Shown here piece by piece: positions 1-9,055 of a stretch of 64,000 bases of DNA. This DNA comes from Chthoniobacterales bacterium (lineage in GTDB: Bacteria; Verrucomicrobiota; Verrucomicrobiia; Chthoniobacterales; DASVRZ01): contig JBDSQB010000003.1 in assembly GCA_039930045.1 (NCBI GenBank), positions 186,001 through 250,000 of the forward strand, written 5' to 3'. Position 1 is the first letter of the stretch. Each line of letters opens with the position of its first letter. The notes under the pieces were generated by a model. It was not told where the DNA came from and ran no database searches. It was given only the letters and a program-made list of their open reading frames with translations. A program made the position numbers and the translations under genes.

Positions 1-254
1 CCGCCCACGAGACTCACGGGAACGAGACGCGCGAGCCAGGGCTTGATCTCGTCGATGTGTCTGCGGTAGCCAAAAATGCTCCCCGCCGTGCCGATCACGA
101 GCGCGAGCGTGCTGGTGGCATTGGCGACAATGGCGGGCGTCCCAAAAAGGAGCAGCACCGGAAAAGTGATCATCGTGCCGCCACCGGCGACGGCATTGAT
201 GACACCGGCGGCAAAGGCAGCACCGAGCAGGCTCAGAATTTCTTGAACGGACAT
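1..254 (-). CDS. TauE/SafE-family membrane permease (3' part cut by window edge)
   Basis: Only the first 84 residues are visible; the gene runs off the left edge. It opens with MSVQEILSLLGAAFAAG, followed by NAVAGGGTMITFPVLLLFG and a second hydrophobic stretch. The early Asn-Ala-Val-Ala-Gly-Gly-Gly turn between two membrane helices is the hallmark of the TauE/SafE (DUF81) family, whose members export sulfite, sulfoacetate or related organic anions across the inner membrane. The substrate cannot be told from this fragment. It starts only three bases after the stop of the upstream single-TM protein, so the two are probably co-transcribed. Confidence 0.8.
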   Translation of the reverse strand, partial: MSVQEILSLLGAAFAAGVINAVAGGGTMITFPVLLLFGTPAIVANATSTLALVIGTAGSIFGYRRHIDEIKPWLARLVPVSLVG

Positions 255-257
255 CGC

Positions 258-764
258 TTAGAAACCTGCATCGCGATTGGGCACATTCACACTGGCGTTA
301 TCGACCTTCTCCAACTGCCAATCCCATGGAAGTCGGCTCTGTTTTCGCCAAGTAAAAACCCAGGGTGTGGGCAGTCGATTCACCTCGCTGGTGATCCATT
401 CCGTCGCTCCGGTTCCGGTGCCGGAAAGCGTGAGATTGGTGGTAATCGTCGCCGTTTCCGACATGAGAACCATCTGACTCCCCTGCGTGTGAATTGTTAC
501 GGCGAAAAACTGCCGCAGCACCTCGCGCAGATCGTTCAAGGCCGTTTCGCGATTGTGCCCGAAGCGATCTGAGTAATTGGCCGCGAGCTTGCCTTTGATT
601 CGACTCCAATTTCTATCTTCCAGCGCCGTGAGGAGATTTTTCTGGTGAAGTTCGATTTGCCGCCGTGGCTGCCAGAGTTTAAAGCAATAAACGGCGATAA
701 AAACGGTCGCGAATATCATCAGCCGCCGTCCCCAGGCGTGCACTTTGAAGGTAGGCAGTGACAT
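258..764 (-). CDS. Membrane-anchored protein of unknown function
   Basis: About 168 residues. A single hydrophobic segment (LMIFATVFIAVYCFKLW, about residues 14-30) is followed by a soluble domain that should face the periplasm. That domain has a helix ending LREVLRQFFAVTIH and a strand-rich end with Trp-Asp-Trp-Gln-Leu, a pattern compatible with a small NTF2/SnoaL-like fold, but I do not recognise a family. ATG at 764 was chosen because GGGAG lies five bases upstream; an upstream in-frame ATG would overlap the divergent Nudix gene. The start is 10 bp from that gene's start, so promoters of each must lie inside the other. Confidence 0.6.
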   Translation of the reverse strand: MSLPTFKVHAWGRRLMIFATVFIAVYCFKLWQPRRQIELHQKNLLTALEDRNWSRIKGKLAANYSDRFGHNRETALNDLREVLRQFFAVTIHTQGSQMVLMSETATITTNLTLSGTGTGATEWITSEVNRLPTPWVFTWRKQSRLPWDWQLEKVDNASVNVPNRDAGF

Positions 765-774
765 AAAAACTCCC

Positions 775-1233
775 ATGAATAGCATCAAATACCGCCCAAA
801 TGTAGCGGCAATTCTCCAGCGTGAGGACGGTCAGATCCTCGTGGGCGAACGGCGCGACTATTCCGGCGCGTGGCAGTTTCCCCAAGGCGGCGTCGATGCC
901 GGGGAAAGCCTCGAGCAGGCCCTGCGGCGCGAAATTTGGGAGGAAATCGGACTCGAGTCCGATGCTTATGAGGTCGGCGAAATGCGCGGGCCGTATCGCT
1001 ACGAGTTTATGAGGAAGCGCAAAAACTGGGGCTTCGACGGACAGGAACAGCATTATTTTTTGCTCCATGCCCAGCCGGGCTGCTCGCCGAAAGTCGAGGT
1101 GCGGCATCCGGAATTTCAAAAGCTGCGCTGGATCTGGCCGCCGGAATTTCAATTGGTCTGGCTGCCGGAAATGAAGAAGCCGGTGTATCGCCAGGTCTTT
1201 CTGGATTTCTTTCAGGTCGATCTGAACGACTAG
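775..1233 (+). CDS. rppH: RppH-like Nudix hydrolase
   Basis: About 152 residues with a complete Nudix box: GGVDAGE from residue 38 and REIWEEIGL at residues 52-60, with all metal-binding glutamates present. The opening YRPNVAAILQREDGQILVGER and the WQFPQGGVD segment match the RppH / Ap(n)A pyrophosphatase subfamily, which in other bacteria removes pyrophosphate from mRNA 5' ends or hydrolyses diadenosine polyphosphates in the cytoplasm. The length is normal for the subfamily. The ATG at 775 was preferred because the conserved N-terminus starts there; another in-frame ATG at 745 would overlap the divergent gene. Whether it prefers mRNA or dinucleotides cannot be read from sequence. Confidence 0.88.
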   Translation: MNSIKYRPNVAAILQREDGQILVGERRDYSGAWQFPQGGVDAGESLEQALRREIWEEIGLESDAYEVGEMRGPYRYEFMRKRKNWGFDGQEQHYFLLHAQPGCSPKVEVRHPEFQKLRWIWPPEFQLVWLPEMKKPVYRQVFLDFFQVDLND

Positions 1234-1285
1234 CGCCGCGCCGATTTGCAAAACGAGTCGAGTCGCTTAGAATTGGCGTCCATTT

Positions 1286-2470
1286 ATGAGTATTATTAGT
1301 CCCGACCGGCTGGAGAAAATCCAGTTTAGCAACGATGAGATCGCCCGTTATTCCCGGCACCTCATCATGCCGGAAGTGACGCTCGAAGGTCAGAAAAAGC
1401 TCAAGGCCGCTAAAATTCTCATCATCGGTGCGGGCGGACTCGGTTCGCCCATTGCGCTCTATCTCGCTGCGGCGGGCATTGGAACAATCGGCCTCGTTGA
1501 CTTCGACACCGTGGATTTTTCCAATTTGCAGCGACAGATTTTGCACGGAACAAAGGATGTCGGCCGCAAAAAAATCCTCTCCGCCCGCGACCGCATTCGC
1601 GACGTGAATCCTAATGTCCAGGTCGTTATGCACGACACGATGTTCCGCTCGGAGAACGCCATGGAGATCGTCGCGCCCTACGACATCGTGATCGACGGGA
1701 CCGATAATTTCCCGACTCGTTATCTCTCCAACGACGTTTGCGTTTTCCTGAAAAAACCCAACGTCTATGGGTCGATCTTTCGTTTCGACGGCCAATGCAC
1801 TGTTTTCGCGCCGCATCTCGGCGGCCCCTGCTATCGCTGCATGTTTCCCGAGCCGCCGCCGCCCGGAATGGTCCCAAGCTGCGCCGAAGGTGGCGTTTTG
1901 GGGATTTTGCCTGGCATCATCGGCGTCATGCAGGCGATCGAAGCCGTGAAGTTGATCATGGGCATCGGCGAAACGCTAATGGGCCGATTGATTAATTTCG
2001 ACGCGCTGACGATGAAGTTTCGCGAATTCAAATTGCGCCGCGACCCGAAGTGTCCGGTCTGTGGCGAGCATCCGACCGTCACCGAGCCGATTGATTACGA
2101 GATGTTTTGTGGTGTGCCGCAAGCCGCCGCCAAGCTTGAGGAAGACGCCGATGTGCCATCCATTTCCGCGAAGGAACTCAAGGAACGCCTCGACCGTGGC
2201 GACAAGGTCGTCCTCCTCGATGTGCGCGAGAAATACGAATGGGACATCTGCCATTTGCCAGGGGCGACTTTGATTCCACTCAACCAGCTTCCATCGCGCA
2301 TGAGCGAGCTTGATTCGGCGGACGAAATCGTGGTGCATTGCAAAATCGGCAACCGCAGCGTGACCGCTTTCCACACGTTGCAGGACGCGGGTTTCGGGAA
2401 ACTTCTGAATCTCACCGACGGTCTCGTGACGTGGACCGATCAGGTCGATCCGAGTTTCCCTAAATACTAA
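1286..2470 (+). CDS. moeB: MoeB/ThiF-type adenylyltransferase with C-terminal rhodanese domain
   Basis: This 394-residue protein adenylates the C-terminal Gly of a small sulfur carrier (MoaD or ThiS type). Residues 1-270 form the E1-like domain: ATP-binding GAGGLGSP at 48-55, the RYSRHLIMPE opening typical of MoeB, two Cys pairs (CYRCMFP and CPVCGE) that bind zinc, and the SCAEGGVLG loop. Residues 290-394 form a rhodanese domain with active-site CKIGNRS (Cys 352), which can supply persulfide sulfur. MoeB-rhodanese fusions are well known and may serve molybdopterin, thiamine or tRNA thiolation; the partner is not in this window. It is followed after 11 bp by the Trm112-like gene. Confidence 0.9.
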   Translation: MSIISPDRLEKIQFSNDEIARYSRHLIMPEVTLEGQKKLKAAKILIIGAGGLGSPIALYLAAAGIGTIGLVDFDTVDFSNLQRQILHGTKDVGRKKILSARDRIRDVNPNVQVVMHDTMFRSENAMEIVAPYDIVIDGTDNFPTRYLSNDVCVFLKKPNVYGSIFRFDGQCTVFAPHLGGPCYRCMFPEPPPPGMVPSCAEGGVLGILPGIIGVMQAIEAVKLIMGIGETLMGRLINFDALTMKFREFKLRRDPKCPVCGEHPTVTEPIDYEMFCGVPQAAAKLEEDADVPSISAKELKERLDRGDKVVLLDVREKYEWDICHLPGATLIPLNQLPSRMSELDSADEIVVHCKIGNRSVTAFHTLQDAGFGKLLNLTDGLVTWTDQVDPSFPKY

Positions 2471-2481
2471 ACTCGCCTCCG

Positions 2482-2730
2482 ATGGAACGCGCACGATTGA
2501 TCCAGATTTTGCGCTGTCCGATAACGATGCAACTCGTCCGCGAGGCGACGCCGGAGGAAATTTCCGACTGCAATCGGCGCATCGTTGCCGGGGAGATTCG
2601 GAAAACTTCCGGCGAGCCTCGCTCAGATTCGATTCAAACTGGACTTCTCCGCGAGGACGGCGCGGTCCTTTTTCCCATTGAAAACGGCATCCCGGTGATG
2701 CTGGCCGAAGAAGCTCTTGTCCTTCGCTAA
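2482..2730 (+). CDS. Trm112-like small protein
   Basis: A protein of 82 residues starting MERARLIQILRCPITMQ and ending near a FPIENGIPVMLAEEA segment. This two-part layout (LxxLxCPxT at the start and a P-I-x-x-G-I-P-x-L/M end) is that of the Trm112/UPF0434 family. Only one cysteine remains at the first zinc knuckle, as in many bacterial members. Eukaryotic Trm112 activates methyltransferases; the bacterial role is unsettled. It is 11 bp behind the moeB-like gene and 20 bp ahead of PPK2, so the three are probably one transcript. Confidence 0.75.
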   Translation: MERARLIQILRCPITMQLVREATPEEISDCNRRIVAGEIRKTSGEPRSDSIQTGLLREDGAVLFPIENGIPVMLAEEALVLR

Positions 2731-2750
2731 AAAATCTCTAGAACGAAGCC

Positions 2751-3500
2751 ATGCCATCCGTCTCCGCGAGTTCCGTCAAACGAATCATCCTCGATGATCT
2801 GGACCAAAAAGAAGTCATCGATACGGAGACTTACAAGCGCAAGCTGAAGGAGCATCAACTTTCCCTGCTCAACTTGCAGTTGCGCCTGAGCAAGACCAAA
2901 CGCTCGGTCATCATGGTTTTTGAGGGCCCCGATGCGGCGGGAAAAGGTGGCTCGATCAAGCGCATTACGGAGAAACTCGACCCGCGCATGTATCGCGTTT
3001 ACTCGGTCATCAAACCCACTTCCGAGGAATATCAGCACCATTACATGTGGCGTTTCTGGAACAAACTTCCGCAATACGGCCAGATCGCGATCTTCGACCG
3101 CTCGTGGTATGGACGCCTCCTCGTCGAGCGCGTGGAAGGCTTCGCCAAAGAGGAGGAATGGAAGCGCGCGCCGAGGGAGATTAACGAGTTTGAGCGCACT
3201 CTGACCGACGATGGCGCGATCATTTTCAAGTTCTACATCCACATCAGCAAGGACGAGCAACTGGAGCGTTTCAAACGCCGCGAGGCCGATCCTTACAAGC
3301 ATTGGAAAATCAGCGACGAAGACTGGCGCAACCGCCACAAATGGAACGAGCACAACGAGGCAGCGCAGGATTGTTTTGAAAAAACCTCCACCCGCAACGC
3401 CCCGTGGGTCGTCGTTCCCGGCAATTACAAATGGAGCGCGCGGCTCCAGGTTTTGAAAACGATCACGCGCCGTCTGGAAGAGATCGATCTCTCTTCCTAG
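2751..3500 (+). CDS. ppk2: Polyphosphate kinase 2 family protein
   Basis: A 249-residue protein that transfers phosphate between polyphosphate and nucleotides (GDP/ADP, or AMP in some subclasses) in the cytoplasm. Walker A is EGPDAAGKGGS at 58-68 and the Walker B/lid region is IAIFDRSWYGR at 112-122. The KPTSEEYQHHYMWRFW segment and the late DPYKHWKISDEDWRNR segment are PPK2 signatures. It is a single-domain short PPK2. Which of the three classes (nucleoside diphosphate kinase, AMP phosphotransferase or both) cannot be settled by eye. It ends 9 bp from the convergent response-regulator gene. Confidence 0.92.
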   Translation: MPSVSASSVKRIILDDLDQKEVIDTETYKRKLKEHQLSLLNLQLRLSKTKRSVIMVFEGPDAAGKGGSIKRITEKLDPRMYRVYSVIKPTSEEYQHHYMWRFWNKLPQYGQIAIFDRSWYGRLLVERVEGFAKEEEWKRAPREINEFERTLTDDGAIIFKFYIHISKDEQLERFKRREADPYKHWKISDEDWRNRHKWNEHNEAAQDCFEKTSTRNAPWVVVPGNYKWSARLQVLKTITRRLEEIDLSS

Positions 3501-3509
3501 CGCCGCCAG

Positions 3510-4907
3510 TTAGTACTCGATCTCGAGTCGCTTGATTTTCTGGTAAAGAGTCGGGCGATAAATCCCGAGCATCTCGGCGGCTTTCTTCTTATTTCCCTGC
3601 GTCGCGGCCAGGGCGCGGATGATGGTCTGCTTTTCGCTTTCCACCAGACTTTGCACGCTCGATGTCGTCGCCTTGCGTCGGGTTTGCAAGCCAGCGGGCA
3701 GCCGGATTTCCGCCGGCAGATGCGCCTCCTCAATCGTGTGTCCCTCCGCCAGAACGACGGCGTATTCAATGGCGTTGCGGAGCTGGCGCACATTCCCCGG
3801 CCAGTGGAAGGCGGTGATTTTTTCCAGCGCATTCGCCGTGAGCGCCATGCCGTCCTTGCCCATTTGCCCGGCAAAAGTTTCCACGAAAAGATTGGCCAGC
3901 GTCGGAATGTCCTCGCGGCGCTCCCGCAACGGCGGCAACTCGAGTTGGAACGTATTCAGCCGATAATAAAGATCCTCGCGCAGACGACCGCTTTCCAGCG
4001 CCTCCTCGATGGCCCGGTTCGTCGCCGCGATCAGCCGGAAATCGACCGGTTTCGTCTTCGTGCTGCCGAGCGGACGATACTCGCGCTCCTGCAAGACGCG
4101 CAGCAGCCGCGTCTGGAGTTCGGGCGGCATCTCGGCCAGCTCATCGAGGAAAAGCGTGCCACCTGCGGACTCCTGAATCATGCCCGGGAAATCGGCGACG
4201 GCTCCGGTGAACGCGCCTTTTACATAACCAAACAACTCGGCCTCGATCATGTTCGCCGGGAACGCCGCGCAATTTAGTTTCACCAGCGGACCGGAAGCCC
4301 GGCGGCTCGATTGATGAATGTGATTCGCCAGGACTTCCTTGCCGACGCCGCTCTCGCCCAGAATCAGCACGCTGGCATCACTCGACGCGAGCCGGCGGAC
4401 GAGGTCGTAAATTTCCTGCATCTTCCGGCTGCGCGCCTTTGGGGAGAAATACGCCTCTGCACGCTTCAATTTCTTTTTCAGCTCCAGCGTTTCCTCGCGC
4501 AGATGAGCCGTTTCCTCCTGCATGTTGTGCGCTTCGAGGGCCCGTCCGAGCAGACTGATCACCTCCTCCGGCGCATACGGCTTGCTGATGAAATGGAAGG
4601 CTCCCAGCTTGATGCATTCGATGGCGTTATGGAGCGAGTCCTGGCCCGTCAAAATAATGATCTGGAGATCGGGCCACGTGAGCTTCATTTCGCGGAGCAA
4701 CTCCATGCCGTCGCCGTCGGGCAAACCCAGATCGAGCAGCACAACATCGGGCTTTTCGCGCTCGACCAGACTGCGTCCGGAGGCGGCGGTGTTGGCGAGA
4801 TGGACGACGTAACCCTTGCGTGTGAGCAACCCGTCGAGCGTCATCAGCACGGGCCGGTCGTCGTCGATGACAACGATCTTTCCCAAGGTGGCAGCGGGCG
4901 TGTTCAT
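3510..4907 (-). CDS. Sigma-54-dependent response regulator (NtrC family)
   Basis: A 465-residue activator in three parts. Residues 1-125 are a receiver with phosphoacceptor Asp59 (DVVLLDLGLPDG). Residues 160-400 are the AAA+ domain, with Walker A GESGVGKE at 184-191, the sigma-54-contacting GAFTGA loop at 231-236 and Walker B TLFLDE at 251-256. A Fis-type helix-turn-helix ends the protein (KKKAAEMLGIYRPTLYQKIK). Intact GAFTGA implies true sigma-54 dependence, so the organism should carry rpoN. It overlaps the upstream kinase gene by 4 bp (ATGA), which makes that kinase its likely partner. The target promoters are unknown. Confidence 0.93.
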   Translation of the reverse strand: MNTPAATLGKIVVIDDDRPVLMTLDGLLTRKGYVVHLANTAASGRSLVEREKPDVVLLDLGLPDGDGMELLREMKLTWPDLQIIILTGQDSLHNAIECIKLGAFHFISKPYAPEEVISLLGRALEAHNMQEETAHLREETLELKKKLKRAEAYFSPKARSRKMQEIYDLVRRLASSDASVLILGESGVGKEVLANHIHQSSRRASGPLVKLNCAAFPANMIEAELFGYVKGAFTGAVADFPGMIQESAGGTLFLDELAEMPPELQTRLLRVLQEREYRPLGSTKTKPVDFRLIAATNRAIEEALESGRLREDLYYRLNTFQLELPPLRERREDIPTLANLFVETFAGQMGKDGMALTANALEKITAFHWPGNVRQLRNAIEYAVVLAEGHTIEEAHLPAEIRLPAGLQTRRKATTSSVQSLVESEKQTIIRALAATQGNKKKAAEMLGIYRPTLYQKIKRLEIEY

Positions 4908-5614
4908 GGGAGTTTCATCGGGATGCAGACGGTCGTCTGGAGCATTCCATTCAATGCATTTTGCTCAAACTGAATGTCGCCACCATGAGCGGCCAGCACG
5001 CGGCGGGCAAAGTAAAGTCCCAGTCCCATGCGACCGCGCTCGCTGCTGGAAAAAGGCTGGCGTCCCCACGTTTCTGGATCGGAGTCACCCTCGTATCTTT
5101 CGCTCCAGCAGAGGGCGAGAAATCCCCCAGCCTCGCGCGCGGCAATCGAAAGTTTCGCATCGGCCGACAGGCGGCGCAGGCTGTTCTCGATCAATTCACT
5201 CACGGCCTGTGCAATGAGACCGAAATCCAACACCACTTTTCCCGATGCGGCACTTTTTTCCCATTCGAGTTTGAGTGCATTCTCGCCCAGATGCTGGGAG
5301 AGGTAGCCGGCCAGATCCTCCAGGAAAAAATCCACCGGATACGGGATCGCCGTCACGGTCGGCGTGGCGATTCTACGACTGAGAGCGCCGAGCTGGGCGG
5401 TGGCGGCGACGATCAACTGATGCGCCTCCTCCAGATCGGATTCCCACTCCGCATCCGTCTCGGCATATTTCGCCGAGCTGATGCGCAGATTGATGCCATT
5501 CAGGACGTTTCGCCAGTCGTGCGTGAGCGTGCGGAGCCCTTGCTCCACTTGCTGGATGTCAACGCTGTCTGGGGTGTCTTCGTTCACGACACTGGGTGTA
5601 GCAGCATTCGTCAC
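4904..5614 (-). CDS. Soluble sensor histidine kinase paired with the sigma-54 regulator
   Basis: About 236 residues with no membrane helix or input domain. A short DHp-like helix carries LTHDWRNVLNGI, with the candidate phosphoacceptor at His32. An ATPase domain follows, with an N-box-like SELIENSLRRL and the G2 box MGLGLYFARRVLAAHGG. The start is uncertain: there is no ATG downstream of the transketolase stop. GTG at 5614 is used here and GTG at 5587 is an alternative; neither has a clear ribosome-binding site. The cognate receiver is the gene overlapping its stop. Because the sensor part is missing, it probably reads a cytoplasmic partner or works as part of a larger complex. Confidence 0.78.
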   Translation of the reverse strand: MTNAATPSVVNEDTPDSVDIQQVEQGLRTLTHDWRNVLNGINLRISSAKYAETDAEWESDLEEAHQLIVAATAQLGALSRRIATPTVTAIPYPVDFFLEDLAGYLSQHLGENALKLEWEKSAASGKVVLDFGLIAQAVSELIENSLRRLSADAKLSIAAREAGGFLALCWSERYEGDSDPETWGRQPFSSSERGRMGLGLYFARRVLAAHGGDIQFEQNALNGMLQTTVCIPMKLP

Positions 5615-5649
5615 CCCGGTAAAGGGAAACGATGCACAGTCGCTCGAGA

Positions 5650-7635
5650 TTATTCCAAGCTCTGCACGGTCTTCACCAGGTTCTCGGTGGTGATGCCGAG
5701 GACCTTGAAAACCTGCGCGCCGGGAGCGCTCAGACCGAAGCGGTCGATACCAACGACCTTGCCGTCGAGACCCACGTATTTGAACCACAGATCGGAGACT
5801 CCGGCTTCTATGGCGACACGGCGGCGAATGGCCTTGGGCAGCACCGATTCGCGGTATTCGTCGCTCTGGCGATCAAAGCGCTCGAAGCACGGCACGGACA
5901 CCACGCGGACGCCGTCGCCGAGTTGCTTGGCGGCTTCCACCGCGTATTGCACCTCGCTGCCGGCACCGAGAAGAATGGTGGTCAGCTCGCCCTTTTCGGG
6001 AATGGCAATGTAAGCGCCCTTCTCCACACCAGCGCGGCGATCTTCCACCGAAATGTCGTTCAACATCGGCACGGCCTGACGCGAGAGCGAAAGCAAAGTC
6101 GGCCCGTCGGTGCGGGTTAGCGCAGCGGCAAAAGCACCCGCTGTTTCCTCCGGGTCCGCCGGACGAATCACGTCCAGATTTGGGATCACTCGCAGGGAAC
6201 TGACCGTCTCCACGGGTTCGTGCGTCGGGCCGTCCTCGCCGACGCCGACCGAGTCGTGGGTGAAAATGTAGAGCGTCGGCAGGTGCGAGAGCGCCGCGAG
6301 TCGAATGGCAGCCCGGCAATAATCGGCGAACACCAGGAACGTCGCACCCGAGGGGCGGAAAATGCCGTGATAGGCGATGCCATTCATGATCGACGTCATG
6401 CCGTGCTCGCGGATGCCGAAACGGATGTTGCGTCCGCCGTAGTTGCCCGGGGTGAAATCCTTGCTGCTGTCGATATAATTCAAAGTCGAACCGTAAAGAT
6501 CCGCGCTTCCGCCCACCAGCAGCGGCAACACCTCCGCGAGCGGCTGCAGCACATCGCTGCCCGCCTTGCGCGTGGCCACTTTGGAGTCCGGCTTGAACGC
6601 AGGAATCTTGTCGATCAGATTGGCTGGAATGGACTTCGTTATCCCGCTGTCGAGCAGGGCCGAGAGCGCGGGATTGGTCTTTTCCCAGGCGAGAAACAGC
6701 TTCTGCCAGGCGTCGTATTTTTCCTTTTGCACCGCCTGACGGGCCGCGAAAAACTCCGTGACGACCGGATCGACGTAGAAATGTTCCGCTGGAAGATCGA
6801 GTCCCTTGCGGGCGGCATCGGCAAATTTCGCGCCACCTTCGCCGTGGCCCTTGGCCGTGCCCGCCACTTCGGGAATGCCCTGCGCGATGAGCGTGCGGAC
6901 AATGATGAAATGCGGCTTGCCATTGGCCACCCGCGCCTTTTCAAACGCCACCAGAAACGCCTCCATGTCGTGCCCGTCCACGATCTGCACGTCGAAGCCG
7001 TAGGCCTCGTAACGCTTCGCCGTGTCCTCGCTCTGCGAAGCCGAGGCCATCGCATCGAGCGTCACATCGTTCGAATCATAAATCAGAATCAGATTATCGA
7101 GTTTGAAGTGCCCCGCGAAAGACGACGCCTCTGCCGCCACGCCTTCCTGGAGGCAGCCATCGCCCGCCAGCGCCACGATTTTATGATCGAAAATGGCGTG
7201 CTCGGCGGTGTTGAACCGCGCCGCAGCCATCTTCGCCGACACCGCCATGCCCACCGCATTGCCCACGCCCTGGCCGAGCGGACCCGTCGTGCATTCCACG
7301 CCCACCGTGTGGCCAAACTCCGGATGTCCCGGCGTCTTGCTGTCGAGCACGCGGAAGTCTGCCACGTCCTGGATGCTCAAATCATAGCCCGCCAGATGCA
7401 GCCAGGAGTAGAGAAACATGCTGCCGTGGCCCGCCGAAAGCACGAAGCGATCGCGGTTCAACCAATGCGGATCGGCCGGATAAAAATTCAGCACCTCGCC
7501 GAAAAGCACCGCGCCCACCTCCGCCGCGCCGAGCGGCAGCCCGAGGTGACCGGAACTGGACTTGTGCACGGCATCGATGGCCAGACCACGGGCAATATTG
7601 GCAGCGCGAGAGAGAACGGGAAGATTGAGTGACAT
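5650..7635 (-). CDS. tkt: Transketolase
   Basis: A 661-residue thiamine diphosphate enzyme of the pentose phosphate pathway that moves two-carbon ketol units between sugar phosphates in the cytoplasm. The N-terminal domain has the [16 protein letters not shown] and [14 protein letters not shown] segments and the ThDP-binding GDGCLQEG with downstream DSNDVTLD. The Pyr domain has [15 protein letters not shown] and TFLVFADY, and a C-terminal domain follows. Length and order are normal for bacterial transketolase. A poorly resolved 200-bp gap separates it from the divergent iron-permease-family gene; the kinase gene follows within about 36 bp and may share the transcript. Confidence 0.96.
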   Translation of the reverse strand: MSLNLPVLSRAANIARGLAIDAVHKSSSGHLGLPLGAAEVGAVLFGEVLNFYPADPHWLNRDRFVLSAGHGSMFLYSWLHLAGYDLSIQDVADFRVLDSKTPGHPEFGHTVGVECTTGPLGQGVGNAVGMAVSAKMAAARFNTAEHAIFDHKIVALAGDGCLQEGVAAEASSFAGHFKLDNLILIYDSNDVTLDAMASASQSEDTAKRYEAYGFDVQIVDGHDMEAFLVAFEKARVANGKPHFIIVRTLIAQGIPEVAGTAKGHGEGGAKFADAARKGLDLPAEHFYVDPVVTEFFAARQAVQKEKYDAWQKLFLAWEKTNPALSALLDSGITKSIPANLIDKIPAFKPDSKVATRKAGSDVLQPLAEVLPLLVGGSADLYGSTLNYIDSSKDFTPGNYGGRNIRFGIREHGMTSIMNGIAYHGIFRPSGATFLVFADYCRAAIRLAALSHLPTLYIFTHDSVGVGEDGPTHEPVETVSSLRVIPNLDVIRPADPEETAGAFAAALTRTDGPTLLSLSRQAVPMLNDISVEDRRAGVEKGAYIAIPEKGELTTILLGAGSEVQYAVEAAKQLGDGVRVVSVPCFERFDRQSDEYRESVLPKAIRRRVAIEAGVSDLWFKYVGLDGKVVGIDRFGLSAPGAQVFKVLGITTENLVKTVQSLE

Positions 7636-7841
7636 ATAAGAGTGGGTAATTTTTTGGAGTGGTAAGGCTTAATGAAAACTCCGCCGGATGACAACCCCTT
7701 TAGTGCACACACCCGAACCATTCTGGCTGGACGGTAAAATCCCTCGTGACACGGGGCGCTGGGGCCCGTATTGCGGGTAGAGACTACGAGGGTGGGAGAA
7801 TTATGTGGAAATCCCGCGCGCTCTGTTTAAATATCCCGGCC

Positions 7842-8336
7842 ATGACTGAGAAAAACGATTTATTCTGCCGTTTCGCCCGCTCTGCTTCCAAGCAATCGGG
7901 CAAGCCCTGGGTCTTTGGCGCCGCTGTCCTGATCATTCTGCTCTGGGCGGTGCTCGGGCCGGTCTTTAAGTTTAGCGACACCTGGCAGTTGGTGATCAAT
8001 ACCAGCACGACGATCATCACGTTTCTAATGGTGTTTCTGATTCAAAACACCCAGAACCGCGACAGCGAGGCGATGCATTTGAAGCTCGATGAATTGATCC
8101 GCGCCAGCTCCGCACACAATGCGCTGCTAGACATCGAGGAATTAACCGACCAGCAACTCGACCAGATCAAGGTCGATTACGAGGAGCTGGCGAAAGTGGC
8201 CCGACCGGAGTTGGAGACGCCCCAGGAGGAAGAGGAGCCGGTGGCGCCAGTCAAGAAGCAGCCCGCTCCGGGCCGCAAGAAGAAGCCGCGCAAGAAGAAG
8301 GTGGAGCCGCCGAAGCGCAGCACGGTGGCCTGGTAG
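7842..8336 (+). CDS. Low-affinity iron permease family small membrane protein
   Basis: About 164 residues. Two membrane helices (WVFGAAVLIILLWAVLGPVF and VINTSTTIITFLMVFLI) are followed by the family's diagnostic stretch FLIQNTQNRDSEAMHLKLDELI. The C-terminal third is a charged tail rich in Lys, Pro and Glu (EEEEP, RKKKPRKKK), so it should lie in the cytoplasm. The name comes from similarity to part of yeast Fet4; iron transport by bacterial members is not proven and two helices seem too few for a stand-alone channel. ATG at 7842 fits the family start better than the ATG at 7803. EngB follows after 18 bp. Confidence 0.8.
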   Translation: MTEKNDLFCRFARSASKQSGKPWVFGAAVLIILLWAVLGPVFKFSDTWQLVINTSTTIITFLMVFLIQNTQNRDSEAMHLKLDELIRASSAHNALLDIEELTDQQLDQIKVDYEELAKVARPELETPQEEEEPVAPVKKQPAPGRKKKPRKKKVEPPKRSTVAW

Positions 8337-8354
8337 ATTCGCCTCTCCTCCCCA

Positions 8355-8999
8355 ATGAAAATCAAAACCGCGCAGTTCGTCACCAGTGCGCTCACACTCG
8401 ACTCGTGTCCGCCGGAGAAACTGCCGGAGTTTGCCTTCATTGGCCGCTCGAATGTGGGCAAATCGTCGCTCCTGAACATGCTGACGGGGCAGGCCAACCT
8501 CGCGAAAGTCTCCGCCACGCCGGGGCACACGCGGATGATCAATTTTTTTAAGATCAACGACGCCTGGACGATGGTGGATCTGCCCGGCTACGGCTATGCG
8601 AAGACGATCAAGAAGGACCCTCAGCAGTTTCAGAAGATGGTGGCCAGCTACATCGGCGACCGCGGGACGTTGCGCTGCGTGCTGGTGCTGATCGATTCGC
8701 GGCTCGATCCGCAGCAGATCGACCTGGAGTTTGTGCAGTGGCTGATCGACAACGACATCCGCTTTGCGCTGGTGTTCACGAAGTCGGACAAGATGAAAAA
8801 GATGGCGCTGCAGCGGAACATTGAGGCGTTTCAGAATCATCTCATCGGCCTGAGCGAGACGCTGCCGGAGACGTTTGTGAGTTCGGCGGAGACGCGCGCG
8901 GGGAAGTCGGAGTTGCTGGCGTTTATCGAGCGGAAACTCTTGGAGCCACAGCCGGAGCTGCCCAAGGACGAGGACACGGACGAGGAAGACGCGAGTTAG
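8355..8999 (+). CDS. engB: Ribosome biogenesis GTPase YsxC/EngB
   Basis: A 214-residue TRAFAC-class GTPase that helps assemble the large ribosomal subunit. All G motifs are visible: G1 GRSNVGKSS at 30-38, the G2 threonine in SATPGHTR, G3 DLPGYGYA at 75-82, G4 TKSDKMKK and G5 SSAETRAGK. The C-terminus carries an acidic tail (DEDTDEEDAS) not needed for catalysis. It follows the iron-permease-family gene by 18 bp and is probably read from the same message. Downstream is a 376-bp gene-free stretch. Confidence 0.95.
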   Translation: MKIKTAQFVTSALTLDSCPPEKLPEFAFIGRSNVGKSSLLNMLTGQANLAKVSATPGHTRMINFFKINDAWTMVDLPGYGYAKTIKKDPQQFQKMVASYIGDRGTLRCVLVLIDSRLDPQQIDLEFVQWLIDNDIRFALVFTKSDKMKKMALQRNIEAFQNHLIGLSETLPETFVSSAETRAGKSELLAFIERKLLEPQPELPKDEDTDEEDAS

Positions 9000-9055
9000 A
9001 GTCGAATCAGCGTTTCAAGCGGCTCTCGTCGAATCGACCTCATCCTGCGTCCAAA

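Noticed and set aside
6220-7632. 470-residue frame opposite tkt
   Set aside because: It is the mirror of a strongly conserved gene, rich in Arg/His/Ala, with no recognisable domain.
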